From Pseudomonas tohonis (GTDB taxonomy: Bacteria; Pseudomonadota; Gammaproteobacteria; Pseudomonadales; Pseudomonadaceae): a stretch of 64,000 nucleotides of DNA. Where the stretch lies: the NCBI RefSeq assembly GCF_012767755.2, contig NZ_AP023189.1, forward strand, positions 5,954,001 through 6,018,000, in the 5' to 3' direction. Below the pieces are notes generated by a model. That model did no database searches and was not told where the DNA came from. It worked only from the letters and a program-made list of their open reading frames with translations. Of this stretch, positions 25,895 to 39,042 are shown one piece after another. Every line of letters begins with the position of its first letter. The stretch's first letter is position 1. A program made the position numbers and the translations under genes.

Positions 25895-26737
25895 CTAGCC
25901 CTGCTGCACGATCACCGTCTGCGCCGGCATCGGCGCGGGGAAGTCGGAGCCAAGGGCATCCTTGATGGTGCGGTTGGTGTCGAAGTACACCTGCCAGTAA
26001 TGGTCGTTGTGGCAGTAGGGGCGCACCGCCAGCACCGGGCCCACCAGGTTGAACTCGAGGATCTCCACCTCCACCGCCGGCTCCCCCAGCACGTGGGGGA
26101 TTGCGGCCACCCGCGCCTTGAGCAACGCCACCGCCGCAGCATGGTCGGCAGCGCCGGAGAGCTGCGCCTTGAGGTCGACGCGGCGGTAGGCGTTGTGGGT
26201 GAAGTTCTGGATGTTGTCGGTGAATATCTTGTTGTTGCCCACCAGGGTCAGCACGTTGTCCGGCGTGTTGATGGCGGTGGCGAACAGGCCGATCTCCTTC
26301 ACCGTGCCGACGACGCCGCCGGCGCTGATGAAGTCGCCGACCTTGAACGGCCGCAGCACGATGATGAAGCCGCCCGCCGCGAGGTTGGCCAGGAGCCCCG
26401 ACCAGGCCATGCCGATGGCCAGGCCGACCGCTGCGATCAACGCCGCGAGGCTGGTGGTCTGCACGCCGAAGTAGCCGAGGATGCCCACCACCAGGAGGAT
26501 GTTCAGGGTCACGGTGATGAACGAGCCGACGTAGCGCAGCACGGTCGGATCGACCCGCTGGCGCTCCAGGGATTTCTGCACCAGGCCGACCGCGAAGCCG
26601 ATCAGCCAGCGCCCCACCACCCAGAAGACGATGGCGACGACTATCTTCACGCCGAAGCTGGTGGCGTATTGCATGACGGTGTTCATGAAGGCGCTGACCT
26701 TCTCGGTCCCGACCGTCACTATCGTTGTTTCGTCCAT
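25895..26737 (-). CDS. Small-conductance mechanosensitive channel, MscS family
   Basis: 280 residues, like E. coli MscS (286). There are three membrane helices, the third being the Gly/Ala-rich pore helix (LAALIAAVGLAIGMAWSGLL, then ANLAAGGFIIVLRPFKVGD). The cytoplasmic beta domain follows (TDNIQNFTHNAYRRVDLKAQL). It opens under membrane tension to release solutes on osmotic downshift. Transcribed alone between repeat elements and the transglutaminase operon. Confidence 0.93.
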   Translation of the reverse strand: MDETTIVTVGTEKVSAFMNTVMQYATSFGVKIVVAIVFWVVGRWLIGFAVGLVQKSLERQRVDPTVLRYVGSFITVTLNILLVVGILGYFGVQTTSLAALIAAVGLAIGMAWSGLLANLAAGGFIIVLRPFKVGDFISAGGVVGTVKEIGLFATAINTPDNVLTLVGNNKIFTDNIQNFTHNAYRRVDLKAQLSGAADHAAAVALLKARVAAIPHVLGEPAVEVEILEFNLVGPVLAVRPYCHNDHYWQVYFDTNRTIKDALGSDFPAPMPAQTVIVQQG

Positions 26738-26881
26738 GGCGAGCGCTCCGTGGGAGATGGCTCGTTTGACGCTAGCAACGCCCGGCCCAAGCGCAACGGC
26801 AGGCGCGCGAAATATCGCCCGGCCGGTGCCGCCACCGGGCCCCGTGTTTCAGCCTTGAGACAGAAGCGCGGGCGAACCCGG

Positions 26882-27814
26882 TCAGATCGCCATCTCCCAC
26901 AGCGGCATGACCGTCACCCGAACCTCCGGGTCGTGGCTGCCGCCACCGAGGATCACCCCCCGCAGGGGCGACACGTCGGAGAAGTCGCGACCCCAGCCCA
27001 GGGTGATGTGCTCCAGGTCCGGGAGGATGTTGTTGGTGGGGTCGAAATCCACCCAGCCGTTGCGCGGGCAGTACACCGAGACCCAGGCGTGGGAGGCGTC
27101 GGCGCCGATCAGCCGGGGCTGCCCGGGCGGCGGCTGGGTCAGCAGGTAGCCGCTGACGTAGCGTGCGGCCAGGCCCTTGGAGCGCAGGCAGGCGAGCATC
27201 AGGTGGGCGAAGTCCTGGCACACGCCGCGACGGCGCTCCAGCACCTCGGTCAGCGGGGTCGCCACCTGGGTGGCCTCGGCGTCGAAATCGAAGCCGGTGA
27301 AGATCTTTTCCATCAGCGCGGCAGCGCAGAGCAGCAGCGGCCGACCGAGGGGGAAGCAGTCCTCGGCGAAGTCGGCGAACTGGCGCTTGATGCGCACGTA
27401 GGGCGACTCGACCCGATAGCGGCAGGCCTCCAGCGCCTCGGCCCCCAGAGGACGCCCGGTGAAGGCCTGGCCGGCCAGCGCCAGCTCCCAGGGGGGCGAG
27501 CTGTCCAGCGCATGGGGGCCGCGGGGCAGCACCTCCACCAGCAGCCGCGCGTTGACCTGCAATTGGTCGTGGGGCCGCTCGAAGGCGAGGCGGCACAGCG
27601 GGTTGCCGAACACGTCGAGCCCTTCGCTGCGCGAGGACGGCGACGGGTTGATCTCCAGGTCCTGCCCGCTGCACAGCTGCCAGGGGCACTCGCGCGGCCA
27701 CAGGTGCACCAGCTGCTGGGCCAGCGACACCGGCGCGGCGTAGCGGTAGTGGGTGTCGTGGAACACCTGGTAGCGCGCGCCCTGGGGGGCGACGGAGGCG
27801 GCTTGGGAGTGCAT
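26882..27814 (-). CDS. Transglutaminase-like cysteine protease-fold protein
   Basis: 310 residues. It has a transglutaminase-type N-terminal beta domain (about residues 14-100) and a core domain with catalytic Cys199 (RRRGVCQDFAH), His242 (ASHAWVSVY) and Asp258 (WVDFDPTNN). It is the last gene of a three-gene operon; its ATG overlaps the stop of the ATP-grasp/alpha-E gene (TGATG). Such bacterial proteins are thought to hydrolyse or form amide bonds of peptides; the substrate is unknown. Confidence 0.85.
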   Translation of the reverse strand: MHSQAASVAPQGARYQVFHDTHYRYAAPVSLAQQLVHLWPRECPWQLCSGQDLEINPSPSSRSEGLDVFGNPLCRLAFERPHDQLQVNARLLVEVLPRGPHALDSSPPWELALAGQAFTGRPLGAEALEACRYRVESPYVRIKRQFADFAEDCFPLGRPLLLCAAALMEKIFTGFDFDAEATQVATPLTEVLERRRGVCQDFAHLMLACLRSKGLAARYVSGYLLTQPPPGQPRLIGADASHAWVSVYCPRNGWVDFDPTNNILPDLEHITLGWGRDFSDVSPLRGVILGGGSHDPEVRVTVMPLWEMAI

Positions 27815-30312
27815 CAGGTGGATACCGTTTGCTGGCTGACGTCGTCGACATGGGCAAAATAGCGCAAAGCGAGGCGATCCGAGACCTGGCCGACCATCTG
27901 GCCGATCTCGCCGAGCAGGTGCGCCAACCCCTCCAGCACCTCGTCGAGGCTGTCGCTGCCGAACAGCGGGTTTTCCAGGGTGCCCAGGTCGAAGGCCAGC
28001 AGGCGGCCGATCAGGCCGCTCAGCATCAGCTCCTGGGGCGCGCCGAATTCCTCGTGCAGCCGGCCCAGCGAGCGCTCCAGGGCCTGCAGCTGGAACCGCA
28101 GTGCATGGGGGTTCTGCTCGTGCAGCAGAAGCAGGTCGAGCACCGGGATCAGCTGCGGCGAGGCCAGGTAGCGCGAGCGGTAGGTGATGGTGCTGTTGCC
28201 CAGCTCCAGCAGCCACTCCAGGGCCCCCGGGTCCCAGGCGGCACCGCCGCGCAGGAAGCCGGCGATGCTCTCGGCGAAGAAGCTCACCCGTTCGATGCGC
28301 CGGCCGATCATCAGGAAGCGCCAGCCGTCGTCGCGGGTCATGTCGTCGAGGGCGAAACCGGAGAGCGCCGCCAGTGACATCAGCAGGCGGCTGAGGAAGT
28401 CCAGGGCGTCGCCCAGGTCCATGCGCGCCGGGTCCAGCCCCTGGGCTTCCTGCTGGAGTTCCAGCACCGCGTGCCAGTTCTCCCGCGACAGGCGGCCGCG
28501 CACCTGGGCCGCCGCCCAGTGCAGGCGACGCAGGTTGGCGCTGAGGCTGAAGGCCCAGTCATCGCTGAGCAGCGCCTGGAGCAGGCGTCGGTCCAGGGGC
28601 TCGTCGCCGGGCGGCAGCTGGCCCAGGGCCTCGGCCAGCTCCAGCGCGGCCTGCCGGGCCCGCTCGTCACCGTCGGCGTCGACGTAGCGCGACAGCACCA
28701 CGCGCAGCAGCCGCGCGGCGTCATCGCAACGTTCGGCATAGCGGCCGAACCAGAACAGGTTCTCCACCACCCGCGAGGGCAGGTAGGGGTCCTGGCGGAT
28801 CAGGTCGCGCACACCGACGGTGCGCGGGCGCAGGGGCTCCCCGGTCACCGGCCGGTCGGCGAGCACCCAGGTGTCCTTGCTGGCACCGCCGCGCTGCATG
28901 GACACCACTTCGGCGTCCGCCTCGGAGGCCACGCGCGTGAGGCCGCCGGGCATCACCCAGTAACCGCCGTCGGCGGTGGCCACGGCGAACACGCGCATGC
29001 CGATGGCCCGCGAATGCAGGGCACCGCGCTCGCCTTCGGCCTGCCACACCGGCGCCTGGGACAACTGCGCCTGGCGCTGGGCGACGTAGGCGTGGGGGCG
29101 TGCCTGCAGGCGCTTGCGCAGCGCCTCCAGCGCGTGCGGCGCCAGGTTGTGGCCGAACACCGGCTCGAAGCTCTGCGAGGGGAAGGCCGGCTTGATCACC
29201 AGGCCCTCCAGGGCGCCGAGGGTTTCCTGCAGCACGCCGGGGGTGCCGCACCAGCGGGTGCCGACGGTGGGCAGCAAGAGCTCTTCGCCGAACAGGCGGC
29301 GGTTGACGGCGGGCAGGAAGCCCAGCAGGCCGGGGGACTCCAGTACGCCGCTGCCCAGGGCGTTGGCCACCAGCACGCGGCCACGGCGCACGGCGTCGAG
29401 CAGGCCGGGCACGCCGAGGGCCGAGTCGGTGCGCAGCTCGAGGGGGTCGCAGAAATCGTCATCCAGGCGACGCAACACGGCGTGCACGCGCTTCAGGCCG
29501 CCCAGGGTCTTGAGGTAGAGGGTGGCGTCGCGCACGGTCAGGTCGTGGCCCTCCACCAGGGGGAAGCCCAGCTGGCGCGCGAGGTAGAGGTGCTCGAAGT
29601 AGGTCTCGTTGAAACGTCCCGGCGTGAGCAGCACCACCAGGGGCGTCTCGCCGTCGCCGGGGGCCTGGCGGATCAGCGTCTCCTGCAGCGCGCGGAAGTA
29701 GCCGGCCAGGTACTGCACGCGCAGGTCGCGGTACAGCTCCGGGAAGGCGCGCGAGACGATCTGCCGGTTTTCCAGCGCATAGCCGGCACCCGAGGGCGCC
29801 TGGGTGCGGTCGGCGAGCACGTGCCACTGGCCGTCGGCATCGCGCGCCAGGTCGACCGCGTAGCTGTGCAGGTAGGTGCCGCCGATGGCCTGAACGCCCT
29901 GGCAGGGCCACAGGAAGCTGGTGTGGCCGAATACCAGCTCGCTGGGTAGCAGGCCTTCGGCGATGAGTTTCTGCTCGCCGTAGACGTCGGCCAGCACGGC
30001 GTTGAGCAGGCGCGCGCGCTGGGCCACGCCCTGGGCGATGGGCTGCCATTGCTCGGCGGAAATCAGGTTGGGCAGCAGGTCCAGCTCCCAGGGGCGGTCG
30101 GTACCCTTGGGGTCGGCGTAGACGTTGTAGGTGACGCCGTTCTCCTGGATCTGCCGCGCCAGCAGCTCCTGGCGCTGGCGCAACTGGGCGGCGCTGCTGC
30201 GCTGCAGCTGGAGGTACAGGCGCAGCCAGTGCGGACGCACCTCGCCGGTGGCGTCGAGCAGCTCGTGGTAGGCCGTGTCGGTCAGGGGGTAGTGGGCAAG
30301 CAGGTCGGACAT
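27814..30312 (-). CDS. Circularly permuted ATP-grasp and alpha-E domain fusion protein
   Basis: 832 residues. The N-terminal 480 or so residues form a circularly permuted ATP-grasp ligase module (DUF404/DUF407: GVTYNVYADPKGTDRPWELD; LLTPGRFNETYFEHLYLARQ; PTVGTRWCGTP). The C-terminal 320 residues form the helical alpha-E domain (VVENLFWFGRYAERCDDAAR). It is normally two genes in some organisms; here fused. An ATP-dependent peptide or amide ligase is predicted from the fold. The start at 30312 (MSDLLAHYPLT) was chosen over an upstream frame lacking family similarity. Confidence 0.83.
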   Translation of the reverse strand: MSDLLAHYPLTDTAYHELLDATGEVRPHWLRLYLQLQRSSAAQLRQRQELLARQIQENGVTYNVYADPKGTDRPWELDLLPNLISAEQWQPIAQGVAQRARLLNAVLADVYGEQKLIAEGLLPSELVFGHTSFLWPCQGVQAIGGTYLHSYAVDLARDADGQWHVLADRTQAPSGAGYALENRQIVSRAFPELYRDLRVQYLAGYFRALQETLIRQAPGDGETPLVVLLTPGRFNETYFEHLYLARQLGFPLVEGHDLTVRDATLYLKTLGGLKRVHAVLRRLDDDFCDPLELRTDSALGVPGLLDAVRRGRVLVANALGSGVLESPGLLGFLPAVNRRLFGEELLLPTVGTRWCGTPGVLQETLGALEGLVIKPAFPSQSFEPVFGHNLAPHALEALRKRLQARPHAYVAQRQAQLSQAPVWQAEGERGALHSRAIGMRVFAVATADGGYWVMPGGLTRVASEADAEVVSMQRGGASKDTWVLADRPVTGEPLRPRTVGVRDLIRQDPYLPSRVVENLFWFGRYAERCDDAARLLRVVLSRYVDADGDERARQAALELAEALGQLPPGDEPLDRRLLQALLSDDWAFSLSANLRRLHWAAAQVRGRLSRENWHAVLELQQEAQGLDPARMDLGDALDFLSRLLMSLAALSGFALDDMTRDDGWRFLMIGRRIERVSFFAESIAGFLRGGAAWDPGALEWLLELGNSTITYRSRYLASPQLIPVLDLLLLHEQNPHALRFQLQALERSLGRLHEEFGAPQELMLSGLIGRLLAFDLGTLENPLFGSDSLDEVLEGLAHLLGEIGQMVGQVSDRLALRYFAHVDDVSQQTVST

Positions 30313-30402
30313 CTGGTACTCGCGAATGGATGCGCCCGTTCTCAATTGTAATCCTGGGTGCCGCCGCAGCCGGCCGGACGCCAGGCTGCGGCGGCGCACA
30401 GC

Positions 30403-33400
30403 TTAATGCCGACGCAGGTCCAGGGTCATTGGCAGCTCGTCGCTCCTTTGCGGCTGTGCTACCTGCAGCTTGCCGGGGCTGTGGCCGAGGCGGAAGAAGC
30501 GCGCCAGGCGCCGGCTCTCGGCCTCATAGGCGTTGACCGGGAAGCTGTCGTAGCTGCGCCCGCCGGGGTGCGCGACGTGGTACTGGCAACCGCCGAGGGA
30601 GCGCTGCATCCAGGTGTCCACCAGGTCGAACACCAGGGGCGCGTGGACGCCGATGGTGGGTTGCAGGCAGGAAGCGGGCTGCCAGGCGCGGTAGCGCACG
30701 GCGCCGACGAATTCGCCGACCCGGCCGGTGCTCTGCAGGGGCACCGGCTCGCCGTTGCAGGTGAGCACGTAGCGGTCCGGGGCCAGGCCGCCGAGCTTGA
30801 GCTGCACCCGCTCCAGGGACGAGTCGACGTAGCGCACGGTGCCGCCGGCGGCGCCCTCCTCGCCCAGCACGTGCCAGGGTTCCAGGGCCTGGCGCAGTTC
30901 CAGTTCGATGCCCTTGACCATGAAGTCGCCGTACTTGGGGAAGCGGAATTCGAAGTGCGGCGCGAACCACTCGCCGCGCACCGGGTAGCCCGCCTCGTTG
31001 AGCTCGTGCAGCACGTCGTCGAAGTCCTGCTGGACGAAGTGCGGCAGGAGGAAGCGATCGTGCAGCTCGGTGCCCCAGCGCGCCAGCTTCGGCGGCGCAT
31101 AGGGCTGTTCCCAGAAGCGCGCCACCAGGCCGCGCAGCAGCAGTTGCTGGGCCAGGCTCATGCGCGCGTGGGGCGGCATCTCGAAGGCGCGCAGCTCGAG
31201 GAGGCCGAGGCGGCCGCTGCTGCTGTCGGGCGAGTAGAGCTTGTCGATGCAGAATTCGGCGCGGTGGGTGTTGCCGCTGACATCCACCAGCAGGTTGCGC
31301 AGCAGGCGATCCACCAGCCAGGGCGGGCAGTCGGCGCCGGGTTCGGGCATCTGCGCGAAGGCCACCTCCAGTTCGTAGAGGGCGTCGTTGCGCGCCTCGT
31401 CCACCCTGGGGGCCTGGGAGGTGGGGCCGATGAACAGGCCGGAGAACAGGTACGACAGCGAGGGGTGGTTGTGCCAGTAGCTGATCAGGCTGCGCAGCAG
31501 GTCGGGGCGGCGCAGGAAGGGCGAGTCCGCCGGGGTGGCGCCACCGAGGACGAAGTGGTTGCCGCCACCGGTGCCGACATGGCGGCCGTCGACCATGAAC
31601 TTCTCGCTGGCCAGGCGCGTCTGCCGCGCGGCCTCGTAGAGGAATTCGGTGCGCTCGACCAACTCCTCCCAACTGCTGGAGGGGTGGATGTTCACCTCGA
31701 TGACGCCCGGGTCCGGGGTGACGCGGAATACGTTCAGGCGCGGGTCGCCGGGCGGCTCGTAGCCCTCCAGCAGCACGGGGCACTCCAGCTCGCGCGCGGT
31801 GGCCTCGATGGCGGCGACCAGTTCCAGCCAGGGGTCGAGTTCCGCCAGTGGCGGCATGAACAGGTACAGGCGCCCGTCGCGGGGCTCGGCGCACAGGGCG
31901 GTGCGGACCACGCCGGCAGCCGACTGGTGGAGGCCGGGCGCAGCCTCGGCCTGGCCCCTGGCTTGCGCACCCTGGCGCAGCTGGGTGCGGATCTGCGCGG
32001 CACGACGCAGCGGCGGGAAGGCCTGGCCGGGGTCGGCGGCGTGGATGTAGGGGTAGTCGGCCTCGCTGACCCAGGGTTGCGAATCCAGCGGCAGGCGGTA
32101 GCCCATCGCCGAATCGCCTGGCAGCAGGCGGCAGTGCTCGTCGCGCAGGAACCAGGAGCCGGTCTGCCAGCCGTCGCCAGCGGCGTTGCGCCCCAGGGGC
32201 AGCACCTGGCCGACGATCTCGCCCAGGCCCTGCTCGAAGACCTTGCGCAGGCGCTCGCGCTCCAGCGGGTCGGCGAGGCGGGCGTCCTCGGGGGTGACGT
32301 TGACCGGCAGCCGGCGCTCGCGCCAGAGGTAGTAGAACCAGTCCTCGTAGGCCGGGAAGATGCCGTCGGCGGCCAGGCCCAGGCGGCCGGCCAGCTGCGC
32401 GAGGAAGCGCCCGGCCAGCTCGGCGCTGGCGTCGTAGCCACGGGTTTCGTCGGCGAACAGGGCCGGGTCGTTCCAGATCGGCTCGCCATCGCGGCGCCAG
32501 AAGCAGTTCAGCGACCAGCGCGGCAGTTGCTCGCCCGGGTACCACTTGCCCTGGCCGAAGTGCACCAGGCCGTTGGGGGCGTAATGCCCGCGCAGGCGGT
32601 GGAACAGCTCGGCGGCCAGGCGGCGCTTGTTCGGCCCGAGGGCGGCGGTGTTCCACTCCGGGTCGTCGGGGTAGTCGATGGCGACGAAGGTGGGTTCGCC
32701 TCCCATGGTCAGGCGTACGTCGCGGGCCAGCAGGTCGCGGTCGATGCGCCGGCCAAGCTCGAGGATCGCCGCCCATTGCTCGTCGCTGTAGGGCCGTGTG
32801 ACCCGGGGCGCTTCCCAGATGCGCTCGATGCGCATGTCGTGGGAGAACTCGCATTCGCACTCGTCCACCGCACCGCTGATGGGCGCCGCGGACGACGGCT
32901 CGGGGCTGCAGGCGAGCGGTACGTGGCCTTCTCCGGCGAACAGGCCGGAGGTGGGGTCGAGGCCGATCCAGCCGGCGCCGGGCAGGTACACCTCGCACCA
33001 GGCATGCAGGTCGGTGAAGTCCACCTCGGTGCCGCTGGGGCCGTCGAGGGCCTTCTGGTCGGCGGTGAGCTGGATCAGGTAGCCGGAGACGAAACGCGCC
33101 GCCAGGCCGATATGGCGCAGCAGCTGCACCAGCAGCCAGGCGGAGTCGCGGCAGGAGCCGGAGCCCAGTTCCAGGCTCTGCTCGGGCGTCTGCACGCCGG
33201 GCTCCATGCGGATCAGGTAGCGGATGTCGCGGGAGACGCGCTGGTTGAGTTCCACCAGGAAGTCGACGCTGGCGCGCGGGGTGAGGTCGATGGCGGCGAG
33301 GTACCTGGCGAACAGCGGCGTGGCCGGCTGGCGGCTGAGGTAGGGCGCCAGCTCGCGCTGCTCGTCGGCGGTGTAGGCGAAGGGCGCCTGCTCGGCATAG

Positions 33401-33690
33401 GGCTCGAGGAAGAAGTCGAAGGGGTTGAACACCGCCATCTCGACGACCAGGTCCACCTCGACCTTGAGCTCGCGGGTCTTTTCCGGGAACACCAGGCGCG
33501 CCAGGTAGTTGCCCTGGGGGTCCTGCTGCCAGTTGATGAAGTGCTTACCCGGCTCGACCTTCAGCGAATAGCCGAGGACGCGCGTGCGGCTGTGGGGCGC
33601 CGGGCGCAGGCGGACGATCTGCGGACCGAGGGCGACCTCGCGGTCGTAGCGGTAATGGGTGACGTGGTGCAGTGCGACGTGGATCGACAC
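30403..33690 (-). CDS. Large transglutaminase-DUF2126 fusion protein
   Basis: 1095 residues. The first 250 residues are a transglutaminase N-domain and core with Cys180 (GSGSCRDSAWLL), His229 (TDLHAWCEV) and Asp245 (GLDPTSGL). The rest is the DUF2126 region, with motifs MGGEPTFVAIDYPDDPEWN, PVNVTPEDARL and EVNIHPSSSWEEL. The start is GTG at 33690, with GGAGG 7 bp before it; upstream ATG at 33732 has no such site. First gene of the operon with the ATP-grasp/alpha-E and second transglutaminase genes. Predicted role is in peptide or amide-bond chemistry; unproven. Confidence 0.83.
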   Translation of the reverse strand: MSIHVALHHVTHYRYDREVALGPQIVRLRPAPHSRTRVLGYSLKVEPGKHFINWQQDPQGNYLARLVFPEKTRELKVEVDLVVEMAVFNPFDFFLEPYAEQAPFAYTADEQRELAPYLSRQPATPLFARYLAAIDLTPRASVDFLVELNQRVSRDIRYLIRMEPGVQTPEQSLELGSGSCRDSAWLLVQLLRHIGLAARFVSGYLIQLTADQKALDGPSGTEVDFTDLHAWCEVYLPGAGWIGLDPTSGLFAGEGHVPLACSPEPSSAAPISGAVDECECEFSHDMRIERIWEAPRVTRPYSDEQWAAILELGRRIDRDLLARDVRLTMGGEPTFVAIDYPDDPEWNTAALGPNKRRLAAELFHRLRGHYAPNGLVHFGQGKWYPGEQLPRWSLNCFWRRDGEPIWNDPALFADETRGYDASAELAGRFLAQLAGRLGLAADGIFPAYEDWFYYLWRERRLPVNVTPEDARLADPLERERLRKVFEQGLGEIVGQVLPLGRNAAGDGWQTGSWFLRDEHCRLLPGDSAMGYRLPLDSQPWVSEADYPYIHAADPGQAFPPLRRAAQIRTQLRQGAQARGQAEAAPGLHQSAAGVVRTALCAEPRDGRLYLFMPPLAELDPWLELVAAIEATARELECPVLLEGYEPPGDPRLNVFRVTPDPGVIEVNIHPSSSWEELVERTEFLYEAARQTRLASEKFMVDGRHVGTGGGNHFVLGGATPADSPFLRRPDLLRSLISYWHNHPSLSYLFSGLFIGPTSQAPRVDEARNDALYELEVAFAQMPEPGADCPPWLVDRLLRNLLVDVSGNTHRAEFCIDKLYSPDSSSGRLGLLELRAFEMPPHARMSLAQQLLLRGLVARFWEQPYAPPKLARWGTELHDRFLLPHFVQQDFDDVLHELNEAGYPVRGEWFAPHFEFRFPKYGDFMVKGIELELRQALEPWHVLGEEGAAGGTVRYVDSSLERVQLKLGGLAPDRYVLTCNGEPVPLQSTGRVGEFVGAVRYRAWQPASCLQPTIGVHAPLVFDLVDTWMQRSLGGCQYHVAHPGGRSYDSFPVNAYEAESRRLARFFRLGHSPGKLQVAQPQRSDELPMTLDLRRH

Positions 33691-33910
33691 GGCGTGCCTC
33701 CTGCGAGCCTGAGCGATGGCCTTGCTGCGCAAGTCTCATGCCAGCGCGCAAGGTGCTGTTTTGTCGATGGGTGCGCCCCGCGCCGGCACTGGAACGGGGC
33801 TCGGGACGCACTGCTTCGAACGGCGTGCACGAAAATGGTTCGCGTCGCGTGCCGGCGGCTTTCGGGTCAGCGCCTGAGCATAGACGGGGAAGATGACGGG
33901 GAGGGTGTCC

Positions 33911-33977
33911 TGTGGGAGCGAGTTCATTCGCGATCAGCGTCGTGCAGCCCCATCGCGTTTGAAACCGCTCCCACACA
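33911..33977. repeat. REP doublet in inverted orientation
   Basis: TGTGGGAGCGAGTTCATTCGCG on the left is mirrored by GAAACCGCTCCCACA on the right, with about 30 bp between. The 320 bp gap between the DUF2126 and cytochrome genes holds this doublet and otherwise nothing I can support except the promoter of the DUF2126 operon. Confidence 0.72.
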
Positions 33978-34010
33978 AGCCCCGGCGCCCCCCCCCCAAA
34001 ACGCCTGCCG

Positions 34011-35128
34011 CTAGCTGCGGCAGGCACCAGGCAGGCCGGCGATCCAGCGTTCGAGCAGGTCGAGGCCCTCGCGGTGGACGGAGGAGCGGCCGAGCTCGGG
34101 CATCATCACGCTGGGGTCGGTGCTTTCGACGCGGTAGGTGAGCACGGATTCCTCCGGCTTGCCCGGGTGGATGTCCACCAGGCGGTCGCCGGAGCCCTTG
34201 CCGGCGGCCACGGGCTGCTTGCACAGGCCGAAGTTGATGCCCATCGGCGCGGCGGCGTCGAGGAACAGGCCGGAGGTGCGCGCCGGGCCCTTGGGGTTGT
34301 GGCAATGCCCGCAGTTGGCGTCGAGGTAGCTGCGGGCCTGCAGCTCCAGGCTCTCGCCGTCACGGGGCTGGCCGAACAGGGCGTTGCGCGGGACGCTGGC
34401 CACCGCTGCCGGCAGGCCGCTGAGGAAGCCGCGCTTGTGCCAGTGGACGAGCTGGTTGTCGGGCCCGTCGGCATAGACCAGGTCCTTGTTCAGGTGCCGC
34501 GCCTTGGGGCCGAGCGGGCGCACACCCTCGCCATGGCGCTCCTCGTGGCAGCCGGCGCACTGGTTGGCATCGGGCACCTGGTAGTCGACGGCGAGGCGTT
34601 CGCCCTTCGCATCCAGCAGCTCCAGGTCGAAGCTGGCCCCGGCCCATTCCAGGGTGGCCTCCTTCTGGGCCTCGTCCCAGACGTAGGGCAGCGCCATCCA
34701 GCCGTCCTTCTGCCGCAGCAGGATGCGCGTCTCCACCAGGCGCACGCGATCCAGCGCCAGGCCGGCAGCCGGGTCGCGGTCGTCATCGGCGTTCTTCAGC
34801 AGGCGGCCCTGCGCGTCGCGGGGGTAGTAGAAGGTCTTGGTCAGCACGGTGCCGACGGGGTAGTCGAAGTGGTCCTCGCCGTACTTGGCGGCCTGGCCTT
34901 CGGGCATCCACAGGGTGCGCATCTTGTGCGCGTAGTCGGTGAACAGCGGTGTGTTGAGGTCGTAGGGCAGCACCTGGGCCACCGGCTGCAGGTGGCCGTC
35001 GGCCAGGCGCAGCATGCCCCACTCGCTGAGTTTCTCCGGATAGGCGTCGCCTTCGGGCATGAAGCGCGGCTCCGGCTGCCGGCCGCAGGCGGCGAGCAGC
35101 AGGAGGGCGATCAACAGCAGGCCTCGCT

Positions 35129-35132
<4 letters not shown>
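34011..35132 (-). CDS. Diheme c-type cytochrome lipoprotein (SO2930/TIGR03806-like)
   Basis: 373 residues. Lipoprotein signal with lipobox LLAAC-G (Cys18 or so). Two heme c sites, CAGCH (in DANQCAGCHEE) and CGHCH (in DANCGHCHNPKGPA), are followed by MMPELGRSS, whose Met is a likely heme ligand. The pattern LPYDLNTPLFTDYAHKMR is typical of this uncharacterised family. The start overlaps the stop of the beta-helix gene by 4 nt (ATGA). The pair probably works together at the cell envelope; function unknown. Confidence 0.8.
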
Positions 35133-36370
<1,238 letters not shown>

Positions 36371-36515
36371 GGCGGGCTCCGTCGTTGTTTTTATGAGATT
36401 GGAACTATAGTGCCAAAAACATTTTGTAACCAGTCCCTTCAAGAAACCATCCGGGGCAGGAAAGCGGGCGACCGAAGTCGCCCCTGCATCCCGTGGACCG
36501 TGGCTGGAAACGAAA

Positions 36516-36536
36516 ACGCCAGCACAGGGCTGGCGT
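36516..36536 (-). terminator. Terminator downstream of the ygiQ-type gene
   Basis: On the minus strand ACGCCAGC and GCTGGCGT form an 8 bp stem over a 5-base loop, followed by TTTTCG. It lies 23 bp past the stop at 36559. Confidence 0.8.
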
Positions 36537-36558
36537 CTTCATTTCACGGCACGGCGGA

Positions 36559-38838
<2,280 letters not shown>

Positions 38839-39042
38839 GGCAGGGACCGTCGGATCTCAGGTGAAAAAGCGGGCGCGAAATATAGCACAAAAAATGAACA
38901 AGTCCGACTTTGGCAGTAGGTTTTCCGATGCCTTTTCCAGCCGGCGACATATAGCTGTCATCACTTTGATACCTAATGGCTATACTCCTGCCGATAACAA
39001 TACCGCCCGCCCCCCAGTGGTTACGGGCACAAGGAGCGTGCG

